DNA of 64,000 nucleotides from Ceratorhiza oryzae-sativae (Eukaryota; Basidiomycota; Agaricomycetes; Cantharellales; Ceratobasidiaceae). The position numbers and the translations under genes were made by a program. The stretch is from contig JARWMV010000030.1 in the NCBI GenBank assembly GCA_030998015.1, positions 62,001-126,000 of the forward strand, in the 5' to 3' direction. The notes beneath the pieces were generated by a model. The model was not told the origin of the DNA. It made no database searches and saw nothing but the letters and a program-made list of their open reading frames with translations. Below are positions 23,233 to 35,488 of this stretch, piece by piece. Every line of letters begins with the position of its first letter. Positions within the stretch are counted from its first letter, which is position 1.

Positions 23233-24702
23233 ATGGATCGTGCTCGAGCAGTTGCTCAGAGCTCAATACGGCAAAATCTGACTTTTGCACAAAAGCTCGA
23301 CGTTATTGAGTTTTATTACCGGCACAGGAATGCTCTCACTCTTGAAGGTATGGTTAAACCTCTTCAGGAGCGAGGTTTCCGGATGCATCCAACCACCATT
23401 CGCCGCATCGTGGATGACGAGCCTCGCATACGTCGCTGTGTGAGCGAGAATGCAGCCAAGCTGCACGACAAGCGAGCGACCAGGGTTGCTCACCACAGCT
23501 CGAAGAAGCACTATCACGTTGGGTCGAACAGAAGTTGAACAACCACGTCCGACTGCAAGGTGAATTGGTGGCAATGAAGGCCCAACAACTTTGCGACCAG
23601 TTCAACATCCCAGCACACAAACGTCTCAAGTTCTCTAATGGGTGGTTAGATGGATTCAAGCGATGACATGGGCTACATCGAATAACATTCCATGGTGAGC
23701 GTGCATCGGCCCCACCCGAGGCTATTGCTGCAGAGCGTGCCCGCCTGCAGCTCATTACTTCCCAGTATGCGCCATGGGACCAATATAACATGGACGAGAC
23801 TGCCGTTTATGGATTGCAGGTGCCCTCTGCTGGCCTTGGCACCCATGATACTGGGGGTCTGAAGAACAATCGTGACCGTTTGACTGTTGCTTTTTGTAGC
23901 AACCGGGACGGCTCCCACAAGCTCCGTGTCCTCTTCATCGGCCACGCGAAGCACCCACAGTGTTTCCCTCGCTGTGCTCCTCCAAATGCTCTCGGTTACT
24001 GGTATTTTAACAACAAGACTGCCTGGATGAACTCGGACATATTCAAGGAGTAAGTCAATTGTTTGTCATTCGTTTCGTGGGCTTATTTTAGTATTGAGGT
24101 TTCTATCCGAGTTAAACGAGATAATGCGACAACAAAATCGATATATTTTACTTCTGTGTGATAATGCTAGCTCACACAAATGCGATGCTGATCAGTACCC
24201 GGCCCTATTTCCCCATATCCGGGTCGAGTATCTCTCCCCAAACCTTACTCCCTGGGTCCAACCGATGGATGCTGGGATCATCAAGTCCTTCAAGTCCCAG
24301 TACCAGCGCCGATTTGCTGCTCTCGCTCTTCAGCGAAGCGACAACGGCTATGTCCAGCCTTACAAGCTCAACCAGCGCCAGGTCATGGAGATGGCGACCG
24401 AGGCATGGGAAAGCGTCACGCCAACAACAATCCGCAATTGTTGGCGTCATGCCGGTATCTGCTTTCCTGATCCTGCTGGGTTAATCGAACCTGTGGATCA
24501 GTGTCCCATATTCGACGTTCCCACTCTTCCAGTAACACCGTCAGAGCTCGCCTCGGAACTTGGCCTACAGCCAGAGTACACAGACCCGAGGGTTTACGAC
24601 ATACTCGGGTCCTTCGCACTCGACCATCCAACCGAAGAGGATTTGAGTCTAGAGCAGCTTATAGAACAATCGCATTCCAAGGACACATCGCTTTATCAAT
24701 GA
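23233..24702 (+). pseudogene. Pogo/Fot1-like DDE transposase of element 1, disrupted
   Basis: Transposase for cut-and-paste movement. The ATG at 23233 opens an N-terminal helix-turn-helix/CENP-B-like DNA-binding part, then the DDE_1 catalytic domain with Asp in NMDETAVYGL (exon 1), Asp in LLLCDNASSHK and Asp in QPMDAGIIKSF (exon 2). A 49 bp intron fits 24050-24098 (GTAAGT...TTGAG), joining IFKE to FLSELNEIM. Compared with the copy at 24941-26411, one C is missing near 23494, shifting the frame at about residue 87, and CGA is TGA at 23664-23666. Exon 2 is intact to the stop at 24702. Confidence 0.9.
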
Positions 24703-24738
24703 AAATTTCGCTCCCTATCCCTATCCTTCTGAGGAATA

Positions 24739-26764
24739 CAGTCAAACTTGTTGATACGCAGTGTGGCGCATGCAGACAAATTCCTAAGCGAGCGAGCTTT
24801 TGATAAACATGTACAAAGCGGCTTCGATGAGCCGCTTTCTTATGTAATAATGCGATAAAATACTTGTATGTACAGGCATAATGACGGAATAACTATATGC
24901 GCAGTATTCCTCAGAAGGATAGGGATAGGGAGCGAAATTTTCATTGATAAAGCGATGTGTCCTTGGAATGCGATTGTTCTATAAGCTGCTCTAGACTCAA
25001 ATCCTCTTCGGTTGGATGGTCGAGTGCGAAGGACCCGAGTATGTCGTAAACCCTCGGGTCTGTGTACTCTGGCTGTAGGCCAAGTTCCGAGGCGAGCTCT
25101 GACGGTGTTACTGGAAGAGTGGGAACGTCGAATATGGGACACTGATCCACAGGTTCGATTAACCCAGCAGGATCAGGAAAGCAGATACCGGCATGACGCC
25201 AACAATTGCGGATTGTTGTTGGCGTGACGCTTTCCCATGCCTCGGTCGCCATCTCCATGACCTGGCGCTGGTTGAGCTTGTAAGGCTGGACATAGCCGTT
25301 GTCGCTTCGCTGAAGAGCGAGAGCAGCAAATCGGCGCTGGTACTGGGACTTGAAGGACTTGATGATCCCAGCATCCATCGGTTGGACCCAGGGAGTAAGG
25401 TTTGGGAGAGATACTCGACCCGGATATGGGGAAATAGGGCCGGGTACTGATCAGCATCGCATTTGTGTGAGCTAGCATTATCACACAGAAGTAAAATATA
25501 TCGATTTTGTTTGTCGCATTATCTCGTTTAACTCGGATAGAAACCTCAATACTAAAATAAGCCCACGAAACGAATGACAAACAATTGACTTACTCCTTGA
25601 ATATGTCCGAGTTCATCCAGGCAGTCTTGTTGTTAAAATACCAGTAACCGAGAGCATTTGGAGGAGCACAGCGAGGGAAACACTGTGGGTGCTTCGCGTG
25701 GCCGATGAAGAGGACACGGAGCTTGTGGGAGCCGTCCCGGTTGCTACAAAAAGCAACAGTCAAACGGTCACGATTGTTCTTCAGACCCCCAGTATCATGG
25801 GTGCCAAGGCCAGCAGAGGGCGCCTGCAATCCATAAACGGCAGTCTCGTCCATGTTATATTGGTCCCATGGCGCATACTGGGAAGTAATGAGCTGCAGGC
25901 GGGCACGCTCTGCAGCAATAGCCTCGGGTGGGGCCGATGCACGCTCACCATGGAATGTTATTCGATGTAGCCCATGTCGTCGCTTGAATCCATCTAACCA
26001 CCCATTAGAGAACTTGAGACGTTTGTGTGCTGGGATGTTGAACTGGTCGCAAAGTTGTTGGGCCTTCATTGCCACCAATTCACCTTGCAGTCGGACGTGG
26101 TTGTTCAACTTCTGTTCGACCCAACGTGATAGTGCTTCTTCGAGCTGTGGGTGAGCAACCCTGGTCGCTCGCTTGTCGTGCAGCTTGGCTGCATTCTCGC
26201 TCACACAGCGACGTATGCGAGGCTCGTCATCCACGATGCGGCGAATGGTGGTTGGATGCATCCGGAAACCTCGCTCCTGAAGAGGTTTAACCATACCTTC
26301 AAGAGTGAGAGCATTCCTGTGCCGGTAATAAAACTCAATAACGTCGAGCTTTTGTGCAAAAGTCAGATTTTGCCGTATTGAGCTCTGAGCAACTGCTCGA
26401 GCACGATCCATCTAACGCAAACACCAATTAGTTGCATATAAATAGGAAAAGTATATTGAAAGTTACCCTCGATGATGCACCAGAGTGCCGATACGAAGGC
26501 ATTTTTAACACAAAACAGTTTCACACTACTTTCTCGTTCACTATGCGACTTATATCTAATTTACAAACGAATATTCTAGCATATATTTGACAGGGGGAAT
26601 ACGGAGGCTATACAGTGGCTGTGTCATTACTAAGCTCGGGCTGGTCGAGGCCGAGGAGCGAGTGGCGGGATTACTAAGCAAGAAAGCTGAGACGCGCTCC
26701 GGTGTTTCCGGCGTTTACGCTGCTTTCTGCGTATCAAAAATCTGCGTATCAAGAGATTGGACTG
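24739..26764 (-). mobile_element. Tc1/mariner-pogo type transposon 2, nested in element 1 in reverse
   Basis: This 2026 bp element has ends CAGTCAAACTTG (24739) and, reading inward from 26764, CAGTCCAATCTC. The TA at 24737-24738 is duplicated at 26765-26766. The sequence left of it (ending gaggaa-TA) and right of it (TA-CTGCGCATATAG) join to give the same sequence found uninterrupted inside element 2 near 24898-24910, which proves the insertion point. Together the two copies form an almost perfect ~4 kb inverted repeat. Confidence 0.93.
24941..26411 (-). pseudogene. Pogo/Fot1-like DDE transposase of element 2, disrupted in exon 2
   Basis: Exon 1 (26411-25594) is fully open for 273 codons and ends IFKE before a GTAAGT donor. 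Exon 2 runs 25544-24941. Relative to element 1, exon 2 has one extra A near 25512 and one missing C near 25408. The two indels cancel, but the extra A brings a TGA into frame about a dozen codons later, before the second catalytic Asp. Its lesions therefore lie in the half that is intact in element 1. Single-base indels in short runs could also be sequence errors. Confidence 0.9.
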
Positions 26765-26934
26765 TACTGCGCATATAGTTATTCCGTCATTATGCCTGTA
26801 CATACAAGTATTTTATCGCATTATTACATAAGAAAGCGGCTCATCGAAGCCGCTTTGTACATGTTTATCAAAAGCTCGCTCGCTTAGGAATTTGTCTGCA
26901 TGCGCCACACTGCGTATCAACAAGTTTGACTGTA

Positions 26935-27896
26935 CACTGTCTTGGCGGCCCTGAGCGCCTATTTGGCACTGACCGAGGCCAAGAGTCTGGGCTCGACCTA
27001 TTTTAATTGCTCGCTCGCTCATCGGTTCAATGATGCTGAAGCATAGTTCTTGAAATTTACCACATTTCGGAACTACGAAACTATCAGTATTCGTAGACAA
27101 TCATATATAATTGTCCCTTGAAGTGCTGCAGACATTCGTTCAGGGCAGCGAACGTACACGGCGGACCAGATGTAAGGAACATTAGCCACGATCGAACACA
27201 ATGTAGATGTTGACAAGGTACCAAAGGTATAGTGGCGTTCCATCTTGGTCGCTTCTAGGTGACAACGAGGACTCGTGTTCATGGGGCGCTCAAATGGATT
27301 CCCCGGGTTTAGCTACCCCTGAGCAGCTTGTTAGCATCATCTCATCTCATTAATCAGAGAGCGCAAAATGATAAAAACCCATCTGACACGAAATCTGACT
27401 TAGCATATACAAGGCATGGGTTACATAAAATCACCTGGCTGATCAAGCAGCTTCCGTGGCATGGTCGGGTGTCCTGTCTCCTTTCGTTTGGCATCTTTGA
27501 CGGAATGTCACAGTAGTTTGTGGTTAGGGGCGGGATCGCAACATGCTCTGTCGCAGTCCCTTCCGACAATTAACTAGATCTAGGATTTCTTTCACATATT
27601 CGTTGTGAACCGCGCCTATTCCCAAGTCGGAATCCGCTCAATTATTCAGATATCATCGCGCAGTTGCACGGGATCCTCGCAGCACAACATCAGTTTCTGG
27701 AGACGGCCTTTCGACAACTGCCCATTACTTCTAACCAGCAGACCGGTCCTCAGCTTTTCAAAGCCGATATGAGTGTATGCGCCGTGTACAGAAGGTCAGA
27801 CTAACGATGGACCTACTGAATCGACGCAAACTCCTGACAGAATAGATGTGCGATGAGATACAAAATGTTCAGGCTATGAAAGAACTGTATTCTGAG
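26935..27896. other. Intergenic region, no supported gene
   Basis: Several short frames occur, none with a recognisable motif. The region flanks the transposon nest on its right side. Confidence 0.4.
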
Positions 27897-28121
27897 TCAT
27901 ATGCAGGCATAATTTAGAGTAGCACATTCATCAACACGTGGTAAAGTATCCAAACTGGTGCAATGGCAAGAGTGCCCGAATTCCAATGACGTCCCCGTCA
28001 ACGTTCCGTCAGCATCTAGCAGCCCAGCTTTCTGCAGCTCGTTGGTAAAATTCACGAAACCTTGTGGAGTGCCGCCAATAAGCGGCTTGGATACGAGGTC
28101 GGACCTTAAGGTTGGACGCAT
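27897..28121 (-). pseudogene. FAS1 domain fragment
   Basis: The minus-strand frame contains VSKPLIGGTPQGFVNFTNEL and QKAGLLD. This aligns with the equivalent stretch of the FAS1 protein at 21271-22657 (LCKPLIAKTTSGFVKFGGSLQKAGLLD). No other FAS1 part was found nearby, so this looks like a leftover of a duplicated FAS1 gene on the other side of the transposon nest. Confidence 0.6.
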
Positions 28122-28815
28122 TCAACTGAGTATCGTGGACGGCCTTTGACAGCGTCGCAAGTGTAAATTCTTGGCAATAATTTTAGGACATACGAGGCAC
28201 ATCAGGCGAATTCACATGTGGCTTCGACTTGTCAGGGCTGTCAAGTAATAGATCCTCGTCCGCTTTGTTGGCTGATTGATGGGGTATGACCAAGGACCAG
28301 CGACCTCCGTTCGTTCCTAATTCGCCCCGATCATTATTATGTACTCCGCTCCTAGGGACAAAGTGTTGTTTGTACGCACGATAAGACTCGCTGATTGATA
28401 CATGGCCATGATGTGGCTGTGATGATGGCGCTTACCCACCGCGCCAATGATGTACCACCACGCTGTTCATATCTGATGTATTGCCTCGTATCGTATCTAC
28501 AGTAGTATAGCCCTACCGACGCTACATAATATATATGCGCCTATGTACACACGCTTATACTGTACCAGAATATCGATATTTATTCACTTAACTGCGCATA
28601 CATCTAACACAAAGGATGACGAAAAAAAGACACGCTAATAAGGCCATGTACTGTTGATTTGTACGGCCCAAACCATGCTCCTATTCAGAAGCCTCTCGAC
28701 ATTGCCCCAGTATCCATCCGATACTATGTCTACTCTCGTCTCCTGCATGCATATATATATTCACGGCCCGCCCACCAGACTTGCCACATCCTTCGTCTCT
28801 GTCTCTCATTACGCA
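28122..28815. other. Intergenic region
   Basis: No supported gene. This should contain the promoter of the membrane protein starting at 28816. Confidence 0.4.
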
Positions 28816-30234
28816 ATGGTGCGGCTACCGTCGCTCGAGTACAATATTGGCCATCCACATCCAAAAGGACATTGGTTTCTGCTGGCCACTATCGTTGTTC
28901 TACTTCTCGCTATTCCAGCCCTCATTCTAGTAAATCGTAGGTTGATACGGCACCGGCTATCTCTGCTTCCGTGGTATAACTCATCGGTCTTTCAGTCGTA
29001 ACCCTAGGTTCCGAATTGGTCCCTTCGCTCCAGCCACAATTCCAACCCAATGATAACATATTAGAGGGATGGTGGGGCACACACCGGCTACCTCGTATAT
29101 TGCGCCCCAAACCTCCCAAGTGCGAGCCCAAAGCTCTTGGCCGAGGTGACAGGTTTCGAGTCAGCGCCTCGCTGTTTGATTATACGGTCATGAGCACATG
29201 GAAAAGGACGGAGGTATATTCTCCTGTGCAAGCACAGAACCGGGTAGAGTATCGAGGCCAGTCGTTCGCAGATTGTTTCGTAAACAATACCCGGTTCGAT
29301 TTTAGTCTGGCGGACCGGCTCATATCGGTGACTGTGAGTGACAACCTAGTCACACTTGTTTCCATTATTCAATGGACGTATCATGCAACAGGTCGGCGTG
29401 TTTTGCCCAGGCACGGATTCCAGTTACCCAATTTGCTTGTCGATGGAGACCAAAATAGACTTTGCTACTGAAATCGAAAGAGATTTCATGGGGCAATACT
29501 ATGGTCCCGGTCTAGACCTGCTCAACCTTCCTGCAGCGCCCTCTTCTAATTATCTGAAGATAGTTTTTTCAACTTTTGATGTGATATCGACCGACGCTCT
29601 GGCGATAATGCTTACGCCACATCTCTCAAATCCCGCTCTCGGCTTCAGTGTCTTTTACCACATAGATAATCGTACAGACGAATTGACCGACGGGATAGGT
29701 ACCTTTACATATCTCAACGGCACCTTGGGTGGATTCCCAGACGAAGCTCGCATCTATCTAAATGCAATCGAAAACCTCGTTCAGGTCGTGAATCACGCGG
29801 TCAACCTCGACCTTGGAAGTAATTTCGGCCCCAACATATTCAGAAATGCCTCTGTTCTTCCACAAATCCTCTCCCCCAACGATCGACCACAAGACGTTCG
29901 TAGACCTTGGGTCGCACACTCCGGGTTCTCTTCGTTTTACCACGGGGATGTCCCCCAAGGATATCAGACCTGGGCGCAAGCTTTGCTGACCGGCAAGCCT
30001 TTTGCACTTGATAACCTTACTGGACTACCCGCAAGCTCGGTGATGGTGACATCATATCTGTGTCCAATATATCAGACCAAGCGCACAGGCTCGCTGGTGG
30101 CATCCGTATTTGTGGGTACTGCCACCATGCTGCTATCGGTCTGGGCGGTGTGGACGTTCGTTACGGCATTTATAGCGAAACGGTTAATGCCACCTCGTAA
30201 GTCCGTCCAGTCCGCTCTGAGGAAAGTTAAATAA
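28816..30234 (+). CDS. Two-TM membrane protein of an uncharacterised Agaricomycete family
   Basis: Three exons join cleanly: 28816-28936, 29008-29333 and 29392-30234, giving 429 residues and introns of 71 and 58 bp. After a short hydrophilic start, a first TM helix spans about residues 17-39 (FLLATIVVLLLAIPALIL). A long extracellular-type domain with several N-x-S/T sites follows (for example NNT and NGT), then a second TM helix (VASVFVGTATMLLSVWAVWTFVTAFI), and the chain ends with a basic tail. The block ILEGWWGTHRLP...RPKPPKCEP looks like a conserved start of the external domain. I recognise the general layout from fungal genomes but know no function. I chose the ATG at 28816 because it begins just before the first TM helix. 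Confidence 0.75.
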
Positions 30235-30655
30235 CTCTGGTGGCTTGTAGGAATCCAATGCCTCTGTAACAAGTGCATTAAAAAAGAAGAGCAAATAGTA
30301 CGGCAGGAACAAGTCGATCGAGCCAATCGCGATCCAGTTGGTGTAGTAGGAAGGCTTATGGTACTTGAAGAACAAGTGAAGAGGCTGGTGCGCAATCAGA
30401 GCAACATAGTGTAAGTAGAAAATTCATAAAATCGCTATGTAATGCGAACCAACCTTTGAATTTAGCAAAGAAGAACTGGATGTTAGCCAGCTCGAAGGAC
30501 TGGTGCCATACCTGAATAGAAACACTGAATCCCCAATCACGCCGTCGAACGACCATTAGCATTCCTTCGCTGGTGGATCCACGAGAGGTGAATGAGGAAT
30601 TCGTGTGTATCAAGATGGCGTTGTCGTTGTATTGAGAGGGTATCCTCGTCAAGCT
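30184..30655 (-). other. Possible membrane-protein exon remnants, unassigned
   Basis: Minus-strand frames contain a Ser/Thr-rich block ending DWGFSVSIQ and, further on, a hydrophobic block (WIAIGSIDLFLPYYLLFFFN). They could be exons of a small convergent membrane protein or a remnant. No start or complete splice model was found. Confidence 0.25.
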
Positions 30656-31527
30656 GAACTTTGTTGGGTTAAGTTAGGGACAATACAACATTATTCACTT
30701 GTTAATCCCTGGGTGGGGATATGGTCATGCGAATAGACGTGAGCTCCAAAACGAGAAAAAGATGATCATGGGACATTTGTATTTATACCTTCCGAATTCC
30801 CTCAGGATAAATAAGTCTATAAGGGTGCACATCTTTTTGTTCCTAAGTTGACTTAAACGACCGAGGATGAGAAAGGAAAAGGAATAGGGTCCAGGTCCTT
30901 TGCTCGTGCGGCCTTGGTAAATATATCTCAGCAAGGAAACATGCCGTTGAATTGTAGATTCATGTTAAACTACGGCAGCGCGACTGCCGATCATATACCT
31001 TCAAACAGTTTTAGGACTTAGAGAGTACCTAAAAACATTAAATAATAGGAGTAGACCCATGCTGGTGGGTTGGTTTCGGACAGTAGGCATCTCTTAGCGT
31101 GTGACGGAAAGTTTGGCCACGAATGAGCGGAATCGCATAACCAAACCCCGGCCTCGCGTCGAGCCCGCATTAGTAACTAGGCCAACTATATTCTACATGT
31201 GTAGAAATGCCTCATTTCTCGTGCTTCTGCGGGTTTCTGCCCCATCAAGCCGGATGCAAGCGGAATAATCATTCCCCAGCGCCAGAAGCCAGTTGCCGCT
31301 CCCGCATAACCAAAACGTGCAATATACAGAGTCAACTTTGTCAGTTCAAATCCCAATACATCATATACATTCGTAAACTACCAGAACCGGCTTCGTACAG
31401 AGTTGAAACGTAACACTCCCTTCATTCCAGACTTTATTCTTTACTTCAATTGGTCAAAGGTCATCCCCAACCTCTAGGCAACCATCTTCTCATCCCCAAC
31501 CTTTTCATCCTAGTACATCAACTCGTA
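30656..31527. other. Intergenic region
   Basis: No supported gene. Its right end should contain the last short exon and 3' region of the neighbouring minus-strand gene, whose tail intron begins near 31574. Confidence 0.4.
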
Positions 31528-33084
31528 TCAGCGCACCACCCCAGAATCGAAGTACCCAAAGAAACTCACAACACTGAAATCAGAATCGCGAGTCGCAGTC
31601 TTGGCGAGCGTGATATGATGAACGCCCGCCTCGGCGGCCTTGGTTGGCTCGGGTTTGCTCTCTTCCATCGCCGCATGACGTCTCTTGTATACCAAGAATG
31701 CACCTAGAATCATCAATGCCAGCCCGGCGACTCCGCCAACCACACTGCCGACGATCACACCGACTGGAACCGATGACCGTCGCGAGGTACTGTGTCACGG
31801 TAACGGTAATGAGCGAGAAATAATGGGCGCGTGCGGCAAATAAAAGCTAAACAACAATTACGTACCTCGGGACATACATGAAAAAGTCGAGGTTCGCATA
31901 GTCGCCTGCCTTTCCGACGTGGGTGACCGTTACGACGTGCTTCTTGCTGGACAGTCCAGTCTTGCTCCAGGATAACTTTTGGGACATCTGCGCACCAGCA
32001 TTGGCTTGTCAGGAAGGAGTATATTACGAACACAGACGACGCACCCAGGTCACGCCTGTTGAGGTATCAACAATATCGGCCTTGCCTCCGTCGATGCTGA
32101 TGGAGACATTTGTGTTACCCCAAAAGTCGTCTGAGAAGTAGTACACGCTCGTCCCCTCGAATGTAAACGTGAGGAACGATCCTGGAACCTGGGAGCTGCG
32201 CTGGGTGCCGTTGAAGTAGAGCGGAGAGGGGCGATTGTTGGGGTGTTCCTGTCGATATTTACAGTACAATGAGGCTCCACATATACAATACATGAGCCAA
32301 ATGATCCTAATGAGAACTTACATAGAGTCTCCAAGAATCATCCGAGTAGACGATGGACGGATGATCGTTATCAACAATTGTCGCGTCGACTGGCACGCTC
32401 GAGGCACCGCTACAAGCACCTCGGTTACCCTTTGAAGTGCGAGAGCTGGAGGAGGATGGCACTTACGGTCCATGATACTGCGGGACAAGGCTCGCGTTGT
32501 CGTCGACAGGTGTGACGCTAGCGCCGAGTTCATGTCAGGCACAAGGGGCACAAACAACTCGAGCGACTTACCCAAAAAAGTCCAATCCGACCACACCAGT
32601 CTGGTTCAAATACGCCGGCTGCGTTCCGAGAACGATCTGATGATCACCTGGTGCAAGGCCGCCAACAGCAAAGATAGCTTGTTGATGTTCCACACTGGAC
32701 GAGTTGGCTGTGATGGGCATGTAAAGGTCCCCGTCGATGGACAACAGAATCTTTCCGCTGTTGGGGGCTCGGTCGGCGAAGTAAGTGATGCCGGTTCCTG
32801 TTCATATATTACGTCAATCGCCCAGCCGATTGCGCCCAACGCCCCAGCTCACCTCTGAACAAGAACGTCATGTACGACCCCGGTGTGCTCGTCGAGGTGT
32901 ATGTTCCGTGGTAGCGTGCGCCCATGGCATCGTCCGGAGCCCACCCTGGCCCATACTGGATCCCATATCGCTTGGTGTCGCTGAATGCCTCATAGTCGTC
33001 GACTCGAATGAACGAAGTCGACTGCGACAATGCATGTGCGGCACACGCAAGGGCAGTCCAGACGAGTTGGCGGGCTGAGACCAT
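31528..33084 (-). CDS. Single-pass membrane protein with VHH-tail motif (paralogue 1)
   Basis: The ATG at 33084 encodes a signal peptide (MVSARQLVWTALACAAHALS). The mature protein opens FIRVDDYEAFSDTKRYGIQY. The first external domain continues in a second exon with YFADRAPNSGKILLSIDG, GLAPGDHQIVLGT and TGVVGLDFFG. A second, similar domain follows (PLYFNGTQRSSQVPGS, SVYYFSDDFWGN, SISIDGG), ending with VTVTHVGKAGDYANLDFFMY. A glycine-rich TM helix (IVGSVVGGVAGLALMILGAF) precedes KRRHA and the cytoplasmic motif GVHHITLAKTATRD. Six codons later stands a GTGAGT donor, so the true C-terminus lies in a further short exon beyond the frame end given here. The two repeated domains look like beta-sandwich ligand-binding domains; that is inference. 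Two paralogues lie at 53822 and 56010. Function unknown. Confidence 0.8.
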
Positions 33085-35488
33085 GGTGCTCTCCACACGA
33101 TGGGGGATGGGACAAGCCAGGCTAGCCAGTCCCACGAGTACTTATCTCTGATCACGCGCGTGACCTAGGGTAGATTGGAGCATATATTCATGCCCGAAAT
33201 AGACACACATCGGGAGGCTGAGAAGATAACCCAGCCCGAGTCACGTGGACGGCCGCCAACCAGCCTCAGCTTGGCTGGACATTATCATTGGCTTGAAGTC
33301 TCATTTCGGGTATTATAATATCCTACATGTACAGCCTGGGAAGTGCGATCGGCCCCCCAATCTTTCAGTGTAATGTTTCATTATGTCTCGGCCCAAACCG
33401 GCTTGGCCAACTCGGCTACCGAGCGCTACCCAGGCTGTTTGCGCTACGCCAAAGGCGCTGGCGCGGCACCCAGTCGTCCCGTTAGCGAATGAAGTTTAGG
33501 TAGAGGTATTCCCTCGAGTAAAAATATGTATAAATTTAGGCAAGTCTTTTTAATGTTTGACCGTGGGGCTCGTTCTTCTGGTAAGAATGACGCACTGCGC
33601 CCTCAGCCTGATCATGTTTTCCGCACACCAAACACGCCAACAGCCTTCTCGGACTACTCATCATATGATCAGGGCTGGCTGCACGTAAACCGTGAACCTC
33701 ATACGAAGCCTATACACAAATTACATATGGTGAGCCAACAACGAGGCAGAGTTCGTAGAGGAGCAGTAAGAATACTGAACCATGGGAGTGATCGGTGCTG
33801 GGCTGAAGGGCTCATCATGCACGTGTGGTAATGCGACATGCTTGCGCTTGGCAGTGGTATCACCGTGGTAGAACTCGCCGCAGCGTGCTGGTTTTGTCTC
33901 ACCTACCATTCCCCTCCCCCTCTCTTGATTCACGACTTATCGGGAGGCGAGTGAGTCTCAAAAAAAAAAACGGGCGCGCGAGTCTCGCCTACATTGGGCT
34001 GCTCGTGACACTCTTCGAGGTCGGGTTGCGCGTCGGGGATCAAGCCACGCTCTTGTCGCATTGACAGCGCTAGCGTCGCTCAGATCAGCGCGAGGCCAGG
34101 CTAACATCAGAGCCTGCAGTAGGCGCTAAAATTCCGTTGTGACTTGGAAGCCAGCGCGCCTCATGCATTGGCGGACCGCCCGGCCGGAAGTGCGGACCCC
34201 AGTCGAAGGTAAGAATCTTCCAAGGAGCACTGAATTCAACAGACTCGAAGCGCCCGTGTTAGCGGGTTTTGGCTTTGGCGCTCGCATCGAGCATACATTC
34301 AAATATTTACATCACACGTGGGGGCGATCTGGAATATCAGAAGGATGAGAAAATCTGTTGGGGCTCCCATCAAGTGTAATCTATCTGTGCTTCTTATCCA
34401 TGGGCCCTCCATTTCCCTGCGCGTAAATAAACTCGGACTCGAATCTGGAATGCCTGGAGGCGCTGGGAGCTAGAATCGCCGAGAGATTGCGACAGCGGAG
34501 CTTACGTCGCGGGTCGGTTATCCTATGAAGCCCGGCATTGCCGTATTGGTATTTCAAGGCGCCATGACGCTCTACCTTTTTATGTCGTGTTGTGAAATAA
34601 ATGTTAAGATGTGGCAAAATGTCTTGTGTATGCCTGTTGTTGCCAACACATTCAGAATCATATTATTTGATCGGTTCGCTTGCACGTCGTTCTCCGTGCA
34701 AATCATCTTAGCGTTGCGTGGGAGGCTCAGTAGTCTTGTCTATGATAGCATCCAACGCAGTCTAACCCATAACGCCAGTCCCACACAGCGCGAGCGCGAG
34801 CGCTTCATCGCCAAGGCAGTTGGGCAATGGTGAGAGGGTGGGATTCATCTTTGAGTTCTGGCACCCATTGTACCCCTGAGCCAATTGCATGGATCCTCAT
34901 ACTTGACAGGTGTGAGAACAATGCAAGGTGGAGCTCGGGAGGACTCCCGATAAGGGCATATGCATGCTTGAAACATTTGGACTGTACCCATGATCATCTG
35001 TTGAGGCTTTCGGAGATAGGCCTAATAACTCTGGAACCCCGCAGAGACCCCGATTACAAACAAGAGTTTACCAGTGCTCGCGGAGCCGAGCAAGCTCGAG
35101 CGACGCGAAAATTGGCAACCTCGGATCAGATATGAGAGGCGCCTGCCGAGCGCCCGTGCACCCAAGAACGGGATAAAGATATATAAAAAAAGCCCCGCCA
35201 GCAAACGTAGTGAACGAGAGCATTTCATTTGAATATTGAACCAGCATAGAGGCAAGTGTTCGTTACCATTGAGGATTGATTAAGTGAGCTCAGCAAGATC
35301 ATGTAGTTGGGTGCTAGTCCATGCAGGCTTTTAACCCTATGCTAATCCCGCGCTAATCGATCAGAATGCGATTGAGCCACGAGGATTGGAATGCCATAGA
35401 AGCACTTTGACGCCTGGTACGTCGGATTAATATATAACTGGCATCCACCAGAGACTCTCGTTCCTCGTCTACCTTTAGCTTCCCCTTC
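33085..35488. other. Intergenic region of 2.4 kb
   Basis: Short frames only, none with a recognisable domain. CpG content is normal. I saw no repeat shared with the rest of the window. Confidence 0.4.

Larger units (their letters stand above)
22880..26932 (+). mobile_element. Tc1/mariner-pogo type transposon 1, split by a reverse copy of itself
   Basis: The element starts CAGTCC at 22880 after TA (22878-22879) and ends GACTG at 26932 before TA (26933-26934). The outer sequences are 22880-24738 and 26767-26932, about 2025 bp once the inner copy is removed. Both termini carry TTGATACGCAG; the left end has it twice, a likely transposase-binding repeat. CAGT ends with TA duplication are characteristic of the Tc1/mariner superfamily. 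CpGs are mostly retained, so the insertion is recent compared with the LTR elements. Confidence 0.9.

Noticed and set aside
23354..26290. Many open frames antisense to the two transposases
   Set aside because: They mirror each other in the two inverted copies and are shadows of the transposase frames.
30725..30934. 69-codon minus-strand frame with hydrophobic end
   Set aside because: No start context or exon partners; could not be joined to the possible exons at 30184-30655.
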